In this document: positions 1-8,507 of the stretch, piece after piece
How positions within the stretch are numbered: the stretch's first letter is position 1
How the letters are laid out: each line of letters starts with the position of its first letter
Assembly (NCBI GenBank): GCA_039815825.1
Contig: JBCBYO010000028.1
Span: 1 to 42,815, forward strand
DNA: 42,815 nucleotides
Origin: JBCBDX01 sp039815825
GTDB taxonomy: Bacteria > Pseudomonadota > Alphaproteobacteria > Rhizobiales > Rhizobiaceae
Reading direction: 5' to 3'
Made by a program: the position numbers and the translations under genes
The notes under the pieces: generated by a model
Seen by the model: the letters and a program-made list of their open reading frames with translations, nothing else
The model's database searches: none
What the model was told of the DNA's origin: nothing

Positions 1-1
1 T

Positions 2-190
2 CAAAGCATCGGCGAACTGGATGCAGAGCTCACAGGTGTGCGACTGAAGATCGTGGCATTCGATTGTCAATCAAAGCACGAACAAAGCTTGCTAGCCGAC
101 TTTTTGATTTCGCACTTTATCGAAACGAAAGACGTTCTCTCAATAGTCCCAAAAGACGTTATTGAGCGGTTACGTCAGCTCCTGGTGTGA
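2..190 (+). CDS. Partial hypothetical protein (C-terminal 62 residues)
   Basis: An open frame enters from the left edge and ends at TGA 188-190. The composition is protein-like, with alternating hydrophobic and charged residues and a short helical C-terminus (ending ERLRQLLV). The N-terminus lies outside the window, so no family can be assigned. Its end overlaps the 3' end of the convergent PAS gene by about 32 bp. The overlap and the short visible length mean it could be a chance frame. Confidence 0.45.
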   Translation, partial: QSIGELDAELTGVRLKIVAFDCQSKHEQSLLADFLISHFIETKDVLSIVPKDVIERLRQLLV

Positions 191-659
191 AAACGCTTTC
201 ATCTAAAATGGTGACCGAACGCGCCAGCGGCGAGAACTGTTCGATATAGCCAAACAGCTCTTCACGCCCTTCGGCGTTTACACGATACATGCCGTGCGAC
301 TTGACCCAGACGATTTCTCCACTTGCGCGGCAAAGCCTAAGCACAAATCGAAAACCGGTCTTTTTGGCCGATGCTTCTTCCACACACTGCAAAACAAGGT
401 CGCGGTCTTCTGGGTGGTAGGCCGCGATCGCATCAGGAATGCTGACAGGGCCTTCTTTAACTTCCAAACCGTAGATACGGAAAACTGAATCTGTCCAATA
501 AACCAAGCCGCTGTCGAGTTCCGCGCGCCAAATACCGATCTCATCAAAAGCCGACATAGCAACGAAAGCATCATCGGCAGACACGCCGATCGCGGCTGGA
601 TCACTGGTTTTTGAGCGTCCAGGCCTGCCAACTTCAAATCGGAGTTTTGTGAAATTCAT
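159..659 (-). CDS. Single PAS-domain protein (PAS_3 type)
   Basis: A 166-residue protein made almost entirely of one PAS fold (about residues 35-150). Visible PAS_3 features are GIWRAELDSGLVYWTDSVF near the start, the central YHPEDRD motif typical of the PAS_3 core, and a final strand GYIEQFS. No output domain (kinase, GGDEF, HTH) is present, so it is probably a sensory or adaptor protein that acts through partner binding. The gene begins 10 bp after the stop of the LuxR-type regulator on the same strand, so the two are probably co-transcribed and may share one signal. No strong ribosome binding site is visible before the ATG. Ligand or cofactor is unknown. Confidence 0.8.
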   Translation of the reverse strand: MNFTKLRFEVGRPGRSKTSDPAAIGVSADDAFVAMSAFDEIGIWRAELDSGLVYWTDSVFRIYGLEVKEGPVSIPDAIAAYHPEDRDLVLQCVEEASAKKTGFRFVLRLCRASGEIVWVKSHGMYRVNAEGREELFGYIEQFSPLARSVTILDESVFTPGADVTAQ

Positions 660-669
660 GATGGTAGCT

Positions 670-1413
670 TCAGCGAATGAGGTTAAGCCGTAAGGCCTTA
701 CTTACGGCATGAATTCGAGTTTCGCACCCAAGCTTCATGGCTGCGTTCGTAAGATAGGTCTCCACAGCCTTTTCGGAAAGCCCGCTTTTTGCTGAAATTT
801 CGGCCAGGCTGCATCCCTTTGAAACTAATTGCATGAACTCAAGCTCTCGCGGCTTGAGATCAAAAAAGGACGCGTCGTCTTTCGTCCTCAACACTGATAG
901 ACGCGAGTAAACCAAGTTCGCGTAGAAATATAGTTTTGTGAAAACTTCGCGGTCGGTGATGTTATCTGGGCCACCAAACGAGACCGCAGCGACTTCGCCC
1001 TTTGTATTTTGGACGCAAAAGTAGACACCATGATTCATGCCAAACTTGTCAAAAAGAAGGATGGCATCATCATCCTTCTTGTCAGGTCGATCCTTGTGCA
1101 ACTCTTGATTGTCGAAAAAAATCGGCTCTTCCGAAGTCTTTAGATGCTCAATAATCGGGGAACTCTCGAAGAGCTTTAGACGGTCATATTCCGTGATAAG
1201 CTTTTCCGGCCAGTTACTGACAATACCCAACGACTCCAGTCTTTTGTCATCGTCACTCGGAATGCGGGTGATGGAGTACCAAGGCAGCCCATAAAACTGA
1301 GCAACCCGCGCGCACAAGTTCAGCAGCTCGAACTCCGAGCTCGCAGACATGATGAGACGGTCATACTCAACATGGTCGGCGTTCAAATATGTGATGTTCG
1401 TGTCGCTCTGCAT
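670..1413 (-). CDS. LuxR-family transcriptional regulator, orphan type with altered ligand pocket
   Basis: A 247-residue protein. Residues about 20-165 resemble the autoinducer-binding domain of TraR/LuxR regulators, and residues about 182-245 form a LuxR HTH (LKPRELEFMQLVSKG, then EISAKSGLSEKAVETYL and AAMKLGC). Aligned by eye on TraR, Y76 and P86 match the conserved Tyr and Pro, but the usual pocket Trp is L72 and the near-invariant Asp before Pro is S85. It may therefore bind a non-AHL ligand or none. No luxI-like synthase is seen in the window. The PAS gene follows 10 bp downstream and a GGDEF-EAL gene lies upstream on the same strand, suggesting a role in signal-dependent lifestyle control. 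Confidence 0.85.
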   Translation of the reverse strand: MQSDTNITYLNADHVEYDRLIMSASSEFELLNLCARVAQFYGLPWYSITRIPSDDDKRLESLGIVSNWPEKLITEYDRLKLFESSPIIEHLKTSEEPIFFDNQELHKDRPDKKDDDAILLFDKFGMNHGVYFCVQNTKGEVAAVSFGGPDNITDREVFTKLYFYANLVYSRLSVLRTKDDASFFDLKPRELEFMQLVSKGCSLAEISAKSGLSEKAVETYLTNAAMKLGCETRIHAVSKALRLNLIR

Positions 1414-1712
1414 TCCTGTCTGATTGTCTCTGTCCCTACATCTCGGAATCGACAGTCGCGAATTAAGAGTCGATTACACCTCGCTAAAATAGGTCAACGT
1501 CGTTTCCCGTGAGCGAATGTGAAGCCTTTCGGCGTGCAGACGAATCTCTGCGAATGTTAGATCCCATCGCGGCATATGGTGCGATCGATCCCCAAGTACA
1601 CCAATATTTAAGTATAATATGAAAGAAATCACAGTAAAGTGTGTCAACTAACCTGCACACCCACATGCACGCGATCATGCGGTACGCAGTGAAAACGAAC
1701 CGCTTCAATGGC
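1414..1712. other. Intergenic region upstream of the LuxR-type gene
   Basis: About 300 bp between the GGDEF-EAL stop and the luxR-type start. It contains an AT-rich patch around 1600-1640 that may hold the promoter of the LuxR-PAS pair. I see no convincing terminator, repeat or small gene; the short frames crossing it lack ribosome binding sites and resemble no family. Confidence 0.4.
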
Positions 1713-4637
1713 TTATTGCTTTGCAGCAATTTTGGCGCTTTTGGAAGGTTCGGCCAAAGCAGCAATGGCAAGCTCTGCGTTCGTTGGGACCCCGGTTAAA
1801 AAACCTTGCAATAGGTCGCAACCCATTTCGCCAAGCATGACCGCTTGGTCCGAATGCTCAACGCCCTCGCCGACAACCGTCAATCCAAGCTCCTTGCCCA
1901 GAGCAATCATTGAGCCCACGATGGACTTCGCACCGGTGTCAAAAAGCATACGGGAAACAAACGCCCGATCGATCTTTAGAACATCGATTGGAAACTGATG
2001 AAGGTGGGACAGTGATGCGTAGCCAGTGCCAAAATCATCAAGCGCGATCGTAATACCATGAGCTCTCAAAGCACCGAGAGTTTCTGTGACGAGAGCGGCT
2101 TGTCGATCGAGAAGAATACCCTCTGTAATCTCGATCTCCAACAATTCCGGCGCCACACCACTAGCTTCAAGCATCTCAAGGACGCGGCCTGCAAAATTGG
2201 GATCAAACAGTTGGGCTGCCGTAACGTTGACGGCAATTGACCCAAGCTCCATCCCTTTCTGCTTGGCTTCAACATGCATGGAAAAGACACGTTCGAATAC
2301 GAATTCACCCAATTCTACAATTGAACCACAGTCTTCCGCGATCGGGATAAACTCGCTGGGAAGGATGACTTTGCCATCAACAGTCCACCGCAAAAGCGCT
2401 TCAAAACCGAAATGTTCGCATGAACCGGCGCGAACCTTGGGCTGCAGAACAACGTCAAACACATCACTTGGTTGAGGGTTGGTAAGCCGATCGACGATAA
2501 ACAGGCGTCGCTCAAGATCCTCACTTAACTGGGCCTCAAATAAGCACCAGCGATCCCGGCCTGTCCGCTTGGCCTCATAAAGCGCAATATCAGCTGCTTT
2601 TAGGAGCTGCGTTGACGTTTCTGCGTCCCTTGGAAAAACACTGGCGCCAACAGAGAATGTTGGATGCAGCTCATGGGTACCGGCAAGCAATGGCTGCGTG
2701 AGTTGGGCCGAAAGATGATCGAGGAAAGCAAGGCAATCTTCAATTCTCAAATCACCCTCAAGTAGTAGCCCGAATTCATCACCACCAAGTCGGCTAACGA
2801 CGATGGCTTTGTCGGCGGCAGCCTTCAATCGATCGGCAATTTGCCGTAACGCTTCATCGCCAACGTCATGCCCGAGCGAGTCATTGATGTCCTTGAAATT
2901 GTCTAGGTCGATTATGGCAAGCAGCGCCGAATATTGACTGACAATCGAAGGATCTGTGCTCGTAACACGGTCCAATTCATGTTGGAGAACTGCGCGACTC
3001 GAAAGACCCGTAAGCAGGTCATGCTCGGCAACATACTTCAGCTTTTCTTCATTACGTTTGATGTCCGTAATGTCAGCACGGATGCCAACGGTGTTGCCAC
3101 TCGCAGACTTTTGATCACGCACCTGCAACCAACGCCCGTCATGGAGTTCGAGTAAAAAGATCTCGCCAGGGTCTCGGAACGAAGCCAAGCGACTGTCTAT
3201 CCACTCCTTCTTGGAATCGTGACCGCTGTTTATGGAGGCATACTGACCTTCGTCGACGCCGATTTGTAGGATTTCCTCAAACGTCTTGCCGATCAGATTT
3301 TCATCAGACACGCAATCAAAGAAGCGCAGGAAAGCGCGGTTGTGTAGAACAAGCTTTTCATCGGCATCAAAAGCAACGATACCATCAGGAATAGCTTCTA
3401 CGATGTCTTCAAGCAAAGCTTTGGTTTGGTGAGCAGCCTCGTAGGCTTGCTTCAGCTGCCGTTCGGATTGTCTGGCCTTGGTCACGTCTTGGATTGCGCC
3501 CTGCATCCGTACGACACGTCCATCTTCCGTAACAGGTCGCCCCACAACGCGCACGGTTTTGCGCTCCCCTTTGGCGTCCTCTATCTCGAAGTCTTCATCC
3601 CAAGACTTGCCGTGTTCGATCGCTTCATTCATGCGCAAATTAATCGTATATTGAGACGCTGGAACGTAAAAGCCGATCGCGGTATCCACGTTTGGCGCAT
3701 AGGCAGCCGATACCTGATGTATTCGTTTGGTCTCAGCCGTCCAATGCAGCCGCTGTTCATCGAAATCCAACTCCCAGCCACCAACGCCAGACAATTCAGC
3801 AATTTCCGTGAAAAGTGTCTCGCTTTCACGCAGCGCTTCCATCGCGCGTTTAAGGCCAGCCTCTGCTTCTTTTTCGGCAGTGCGATCGATAGAAAAACCT
3901 ACAATAGCGGTGATTTCGCCGTCATCAGATTGGATAGGCGAGATGTAGTTTTCCGCTACGATCTCTTTCCCATCAACCATCTTTTGTCCCAGGAAGACGA
4001 TTTCTTCTCCGTCAAGTGAACGCTGGTGCAATTCGCCCCATTCGGCGACCACTTCCTCTGACCAGCCGAGATCCGCGAGCCGCTTGCCACGCATATCCTG
4101 GAAGGAGTCGCGGTCAGCTCTGTTCTGAAAGAGATAGCGACGGTCCTGACCCATCACCCAAATCAAGTGAGGGACGGCATCAAGCGCCTGTTCAAGCGTT
4201 TGCTGAAATTGCTGCTCCTGTATCAAATCAAATGACGCTGACAGGAGAGAGGCCAGCGGTGCCAGTTCGCTATTCACACGCGCGTCATCGACACTGGCTG
4301 CGCCGGGCCAATACAAGCCGCACGTGGTTTGGCATTTGGTTTTTCCCACAGCGGTAAAACCGGCGAAGGTCAGCTGGCCACCTAACTCTGCTTCATCAAT
4401 CTGCTCAACAAAAAAAGCGTCTTTCGTGGCACGAGCGGCCCGGACGACAAAATCAGAAATCTTGGGATGGCAGGAGACGGAAATGCTCAGTGCATTTTCC
4501 GGCGCGTCGGCACAATTATAGTGAATAGCAAAATGGCCCTCTGCGCCGATGCGATCGGCCAGATTTTCCAAAAGCAACTTCGCGTTGCCCGTTAACACGT
4601 CATGCTCACCCAACAAGACGTCTTTATTTGTTTGCAT
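1713..4637 (-). CDS. Multi-PAS GGDEF-EAL cyclic-di-GMP protein
   Basis: A 974-residue cytoplasmic protein. The order is an N-terminal GAF-like region (about 1-150), three PAS modules (about 150-265, 285-400, 410-530), a GGDEF domain (about 535-700, motif RLGGDEF near 616-622) and an EAL domain (about 715-955). GGDEF is intact, but the RxxD inhibitory site before it is replaced by DKAI, so product inhibition may be absent. The EAL side keeps EALLRW, NVTAAQ, EITE, DDFGTGYASL, KID and EGVE, the residues needed for metal binding and c-di-GMP hydrolysis. Both activities are therefore plausible, and the net direction cannot be read from sequence. A GGTGGA element precedes the ATG. There are no membrane segments. 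Confidence 0.93.
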   Translation of the reverse strand: MQTNKDVLLGEHDVLTGNAKLLLENLADRIGAEGHFAIHYNCADAPENALSISVSCHPKISDFVVRAARATKDAFFVEQIDEAELGGQLTFAGFTAVGKTKCQTTCGLYWPGAASVDDARVNSELAPLASLLSASFDLIQEQQFQQTLEQALDAVPHLIWVMGQDRRYLFQNRADRDSFQDMRGKRLADLGWSEEVVAEWGELHQRSLDGEEIVFLGQKMVDGKEIVAENYISPIQSDDGEITAIVGFSIDRTAEKEAEAGLKRAMEALRESETLFTEIAELSGVGGWELDFDEQRLHWTAETKRIHQVSAAYAPNVDTAIGFYVPASQYTINLRMNEAIEHGKSWDEDFEIEDAKGERKTVRVVGRPVTEDGRVVRMQGAIQDVTKARQSERQLKQAYEAAHQTKALLEDIVEAIPDGIVAFDADEKLVLHNRAFLRFFDCVSDENLIGKTFEEILQIGVDEGQYASINSGHDSKKEWIDSRLASFRDPGEIFLLELHDGRWLQVRDQKSASGNTVGIRADITDIKRNEEKLKYVAEHDLLTGLSSRAVLQHELDRVTSTDPSIVSQYSALLAIIDLDNFKDINDSLGHDVGDEALRQIADRLKAAADKAIVVSRLGGDEFGLLLEGDLRIEDCLAFLDHLSAQLTQPLLAGTHELHPTFSVGASVFPRDAETSTQLLKAADIALYEAKRTGRDRWCLFEAQLSEDLERRLFIVDRLTNPQPSDVFDVVLQPKVRAGSCEHFGFEALLRWTVDGKVILPSEFIPIAEDCGSIVELGEFVFERVFSMHVEAKQKGMELGSIAVNVTAAQLFDPNFAGRVLEMLEASGVAPELLEIEITEGILLDRQAALVTETLGALRAHGITIALDDFGTGYASLSHLHQFPIDVLKIDRAFVSRMLFDTGAKSIVGSMIALGKELGLTVVGEGVEHSDQAVMLGEMGCDLLQGFLTGVPTNAELAIAALAEPSKSAKIAAKQ

Positions 4638-4782
4638 CAGCTAGTCCACCGGTTGCCCGCCCATACACGTGACAATGGTTAGATGCTGAGTCTTGCGTGT
4701 AGGTGTTGCCCCGCGCGATATCCAAAATCTAGGGTGGTGCAACGCTGAAAAGCATCGGCACGTTTAGCGGGACGGGTTTCAA

Positions 4783-5160
4783 TCAGGAAAAACCCTTTGC
4801 CTGCATCGAAGCTAAGTTCGCGATAGCATCAAAAAGCGCAAGCCTTATACCCGTGCCATGCCCAACGCCCGTTAGAACATCATCGTCTGAAAGGTTCGAT
4901 GAAAATCGGCACGTCCAGGATCGCTCACCAACCGGTGACACCGAGCCTTCCAGCCGGAGATCCCAATCGGGGAACGCTCGACCCACGACCGCAAACGCAC
5001 TGTCGGTGCTAGCTGTCAGGCCCGCAGCGAGGTCGCTTTCGCTTTTCGTTTGCGCAAAGTGAACCGCAAGAAGTGATGCCACCGCCTTGGCGATTTCATC
5101 GCTCAATATTTCCGATTGCGAGATCGAAGCGCGTAGTTCGTCGATGGCCTGCAAGTCCAT
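4783..5160 (-). CDS. Small protein of unknown function, divergent from ppsA
   Basis: A 125-residue soluble protein. The start at 5160 is chosen because GGAGGAG lies 5 bp upstream; a longer frame to 5208 lacks such a site. The N-terminal half is helical and acidic; the C-terminal half (DWDLRLEG, WTCRFSSN, then IRLALFDAIANL) looks like a small beta sheet followed by a helix, vaguely recalling ABA-sandwich proteins, but I do not recognise the family. It is transcribed divergently from phosphoenolpyruvate synthase across a 128-bp region with repeated TGCATC elements, so the two may share regulation. Confidence 0.7.
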   Translation of the reverse strand: MDLQAIDELRASISQSEILSDEIAKAVASLLAVHFAQTKSESDLAAGLTASTDSAFAVVGRAFPDWDLRLEGSVSPVGERSWTCRFSSNLSDDDVLTGVGHGTGIRLALFDAIANLASMQAKGFS

Positions 5161-5288
5161 AGTGTCTCCTCCAAGTAATGACTCTGAAGAATAACGCGTC
5201 TTCGGCAAGCAACCTTGATGTGCATCATAATAGTCTCGTCCAATGCATCATATGGTCCGCCTCGCAATGCATCGGGTTGGAGGTAAAG
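5161..5288. promoter_or_regulatory. Divergent control region with TGCATC repeats
   Basis: This 128-bp region separates the small minus-strand gene from ppsA. TGCATCATA occurs at 5221-5229 and 5244-5252, and TGCATC again at 5268-5273, a spacing of 23-24 bp. The first copy is part of GATGTGCATC (5217-5226), an imperfect palindrome. The ppsA ribosome binding site GGAGG lies at 5279-5283. The repeats suggest an operator, but no regulator gene is adjacent. Confidence 0.4.
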
Positions 5289-7670
5289 ATGGCAGCGAGC
5301 GATAATGTCTTATGGTTTGAAACGCTGGCGCGCGGAGACGTGGCGCTGGTCGGTGGAAAGAACTCATCGCTCGGCGAGATGTATCAACAGCTCTCGGCCA
5401 AAGGGGTTAGCGTGCCGGGCGGCTTCGCGACAACCTCGTCAGCGTTCCGCAAGTATCTCACGCACAACGATCTTGATGCGTTCATCGAAACCTCAGTGGC
5501 AAAGCTGGAGAACGGGCACGCGACGCTTGCTGAAACCGGCACCGCCATTCGCGATGCCATATATAAGGGCATATGGCCCGATGATATCCACGACGATATT
5601 GTCGAGGCCTATAATGAGCTGTCCAAGCGGGCAGGTACCCAAGATTGCTCGGTAGCGGTCCGCTCTTCAGCCACAGCGGAAGATTTGCCGGAAGCAAGCT
5701 TTGCCGGACAGCAGGAAACCTATCTGAATGTGACTGGCGCATCCTCGCTCTTGGAGACGTGTCGTCGGTGTTATGCGTCGCTTTTCACAGACCGCGCCAT
5801 TACCTATCGCCGCATTCAAGGCTTTGACCATATGGAAGTCGCACTCTCCATCGGCATCCAATTGATGGTGCGCGCGGACATTGGAGGATCGGGTGTCATG
5901 TTTTCGCTCGATACCGAATCCGGCTTCCGCGATGTGGTGTTGATCAACGCCGCTTGGGGCCTAGGCGAGAATGTCGTTCAAGGTGCCGTCGATCCCGATG
6001 AATATGAGGTGTACAAGCCGTTCCTTGATAAGCCGGAACTCTCGCCAATCGTAGAAAAGGCGCTGGGCGCCAAGAAGATCAAAATGATCCATACGCAAGG
6101 GCCCGACGGCACGTCCACGCGCAATGTACCAACCTCAAAAGCAGAACGCGCATCGTTTGTGCTCGACAATGAGGAAATTCTCGAACTCGCCCGTCAGGCA
6201 AGCACCATTGAAGAGCATTACGGCCAACCCATGGACATGGAGTGGGCCAAAGACGGGATCACCGGCAAGCTCTATATCGTCCAAGCCCGTCCGGAGACTG
6301 TGCAATCGCGCGCCAATCAGGGCACCATCAAATCGTTCGAGCTCGGCGACCATGGTAAAACGCTTATCCAAGGCCTAAGCGTCGGCGCGGCCATCGTCTC
6401 GGGATCGGTCTGCTTGATCGAACATGCAGACGACATCGACCAGTTTGTCGAAGGGTCGGTGCTCGTGACATCCACCACAGACCCCGACTGGGTGCCGATC
6501 ATGAAAAGGGCAAGCGCCATCGTCACCGATCATGGCGGCCGCACATCGCACGCCGCTATCGTCAGCCGCGAATTGGGCCTGCCCGCCGTGGTGGGCACCG
6601 GGAACGCGACCCATCTGCTGCACGACCACCAAGAGGTCACTGTTTCCTGTGCAGGCGGCAGCGAAGGATACGTCTATGAAGGCACGGCCGAGTTTACCGA
6701 ATCCGACATCGATATGAGTGCCGTGCCCGACACCAAGACGGCGGTCATGCTCAACATGGCCAGCCCGTCCGCGGCGCTGCGATGGTGGCGGTTGCCAAGC
6801 AACGGTGTTGGTCTGGCCCGTATGGAATTTGTCATCAACAACGTTATCCGGGTGCACCCGATGGCCCTCGTCGAATATGACAATCTTCCCGACGATGATG
6901 CCAAAGCAGAGATCGCGCGGATCACCGAAGGCTATGAGAAAAAGACCGACTATTTTGTCGAAAATCTCGCGCGCGGTCTGTCCCGTATTGCAGCAGTGTC
7001 CTGGCCCAACAAAGTCATTGTGCGGATGAGCGACTTCAAAACAAACGAATATGCTGAACTGCTGGGCGGTCACCAGTTCGAGCCAAAAGAAGAAAATCCG
7101 ATGATCGGCTTCCGCGGCGCTTCGCGTTATTATTCGCCAGCCTATGCGCCGGGCTTCGCACTGGAATGCGCAGCCATTAAAATGCTTCGCGAACAGATGG
7201 GCTTTACCAACATCGTCATGATGATCCCCTTCTGCCGCACACTGGAAGAAGCCGACAAAGTGCTCGCAGTCATGGCCGAAAATGGTCTTGAACGGGGCAA
7301 AGATGGGTTGGAAGTCTATGTCATGTGCGAAATCCCATCGAACGTGATCTTGGGCGAACAATTCGCTGACCGGTTTGACGGGTTTTCCATCGGGTCGAAC
7401 GATCTGACCCAGCTGACCTTGGGTGTAGACCGCGACTCCGGCCAACTGGCGGACGTTTTCAGTGAGCGCGATGAAGCAGTGCTGTGGATGATCCAGGAAA
7501 TTGTCCGCAAGGCACATGGAAAAGGGCGCAAAGTCGGCTTCTGCGGCCAAGCGCCTTCCAACTCGCCATCTTTTGCAAAGTTGCTGGTGGAGGCAGGTGT
7601 CGACAGCATATCGGTCACCCCAGACAGCTTTATTGCTGTGAAGGAAAATGTCGCTGAAGCAGAGAAATAG
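5289..7670 (+). CDS. ppsA: Phosphoenolpyruvate synthase
   Basis: A 793-residue protein converting pyruvate, ATP and water to phosphoenolpyruvate, AMP and phosphate, the entry step of gluconeogenesis from pyruvate. The start at 5289 is preferred over an upstream ATG at 5178 because GGAGG sits just before it and the family N-terminus (VLWFETLARGDVALVGGKNS) begins there. It has the ATP-grasp pyruvate-phosphate dikinase domain (about 15-350), the swivelling phosphohistidine domain with GGRTSHAAIVSRELG (near 412-430), and the PEP-binding barrel with EIPSNVILGEQF, GSNDLTQL and the catalytic Cys in GFCGQAPSNSP (near 750). Length and order match the family. Downstream genes make glucosylglycerate from 3-phosphoglycerate, so it may supply gluconeogenic carbon to that pathway. 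Confidence 0.97.
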   Translation: MAASDNVLWFETLARGDVALVGGKNSSLGEMYQQLSAKGVSVPGGFATTSSAFRKYLTHNDLDAFIETSVAKLENGHATLAETGTAIRDAIYKGIWPDDIHDDIVEAYNELSKRAGTQDCSVAVRSSATAEDLPEASFAGQQETYLNVTGASSLLETCRRCYASLFTDRAITYRRIQGFDHMEVALSIGIQLMVRADIGGSGVMFSLDTESGFRDVVLINAAWGLGENVVQGAVDPDEYEVYKPFLDKPELSPIVEKALGAKKIKMIHTQGPDGTSTRNVPTSKAERASFVLDNEEILELARQASTIEEHYGQPMDMEWAKDGITGKLYIVQARPETVQSRANQGTIKSFELGDHGKTLIQGLSVGAAIVSGSVCLIEHADDIDQFVEGSVLVTSTTDPDWVPIMKRASAIVTDHGGRTSHAAIVSRELGLPAVVGTGNATHLLHDHQEVTVSCAGGSEGYVYEGTAEFTESDIDMSAVPDTKTAVMLNMASPSAALRWWRLPSNGVGLARMEFVINNVIRVHPMALVEYDNLPDDDAKAEIARITEGYEKKTDYFVENLARGLSRIAAVSWPNKVIVRMSDFKTNEYAELLGGHQFEPKEENPMIGFRGASRYYSPAYAPGFALECAAIKMLREQMGFTNIVMMIPFCRTLEEADKVLAVMAENGLERGKDGLEVYVMCEIPSNVILGEQFADRFDGFSIGSNDLTQLTLGVDRDSGQLADVFSERDEAVLWMIQEIVRKAHGKGRKVGFCGQAPSNSPSFAKLLVEAGVDSISVTPDSFIAVKENVAEAEK

Positions 7671-7713
7671 TCACGGCAGTTGAAACCGCGATCCACACCT
7701 TTACCTTTGTGCC

Positions 7714-8505
7714 ATGAGTCTCATCATCTTCACCGATCTCGATGGCACCTTGTTGGATCATGAAACCTATTCTTGGGGTCCGGCACAGCCCGCTTTGGAT
7801 GAACTGAAGCGGCGAGACATTCCGCTCATCATGGCCTCATCCAAGACAGCGGCAGAAATTGCGCCCCTACGGACCAAAGCCGGTTTTGATCATTGCCCGG
7901 CGATCGTTGAAAATGGTGCGGGCATCCTTCCGGCAGGTGATTTTTCGGGTGAGCATGACGCCGCCGCCTATGGTGTGATCAGAGACGCGTTGGCGAAAAC
8001 AACAGCAGCTTTACGCGAAAAATTCGCGGGCTTTGGTGACATGACGATTTCGGAAATTGCGGCGTCTACGGGCCTTGATGAAGAAAGCGCTGCGTTGGCC
8101 GCGAGACGCGCTTTTTCAGAGCCAGGCACATGGATCGGGTCGGATGAAGAGCGCGAAAAGTTCATCAATGAACTTGAGCAGTTGGGCGTCACCGGTCGCT
8201 ATGGCGGTCGCTATTTGACCTTATCACTTGGCGGCACCAAAGCCGGACGCATGAACGAAATCATCCAATTGTTGGATTTGAGCAACCCTTACCGCGTAGC
8301 GCTCGGCGACGCGCCCAATGACGTGGAAATGCTCCAAAATGCAGACCGCGGGTTCATCATCGCCAATGCGCATGGAAAGCAAATTCCCGAGTTGGCGGGA
8401 GAAAATGACGGGTCGGTGACACGCACTGAACTTGCCGGCCCCGCCGGTTGGAATGATGCAGTACTGTCTATACTATCGCAGCGCACAACAACGATTGGGG
8501 CCTAA
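7714..8505 (+). CDS. gpgP: Glucosyl/mannosyl-3-phosphoglycerate phosphatase (HAD family)
   Basis: A 263-residue HAD hydrolase of the MpgP/GpgP group. Motif I is FTDLDGTLLD (residues 6-15, with both catalytic Asp), motif II MASSKT, the cap carries VENGAGI, and motif IV is LGDAPNDVEML. Family members remove phosphate from mannosyl- or glucosyl-3-phosphoglycerate to release the compatible solute. The gene lies 43 bp after ppsA and 2 bp before a GpgS-like synthase, which favours glucosyl-3-phosphoglycerate as substrate, though homologous enzymes accept both. No strong ribosome binding site precedes the ATG. The gpgP symbol rests on the neighbour rather than on residues specific to the glucosyl form. 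Confidence 0.88.
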   Translation: MSLIIFTDLDGTLLDHETYSWGPAQPALDELKRRDIPLIMASSKTAAEIAPLRTKAGFDHCPAIVENGAGILPAGDFSGEHDAAAYGVIRDALAKTTAALREKFAGFGDMTISEIAASTGLDEESAALAARRAFSEPGTWIGSDEEREKFINELEQLGVTGRYGGRYLTLSLGGTKAGRMNEIIQLLDLSNPYRVALGDAPNDVEMLQNADRGFIIANAHGKQIPELAGENDGSVTRTELAGPAGWNDAVLSILSQRTTTIGA

Positions 8506-8507
8506 AC

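Noticed and set aside
6375..7550. Long minus-strand open frame of 391 codons inside ppsA
   Set aside because: It lies fully antisense to the clearly conserved phosphoenolpyruvate synthase, is rich in His, Asp and Gly as expected for a mirror frame, and shows no domain or ribosome binding site.
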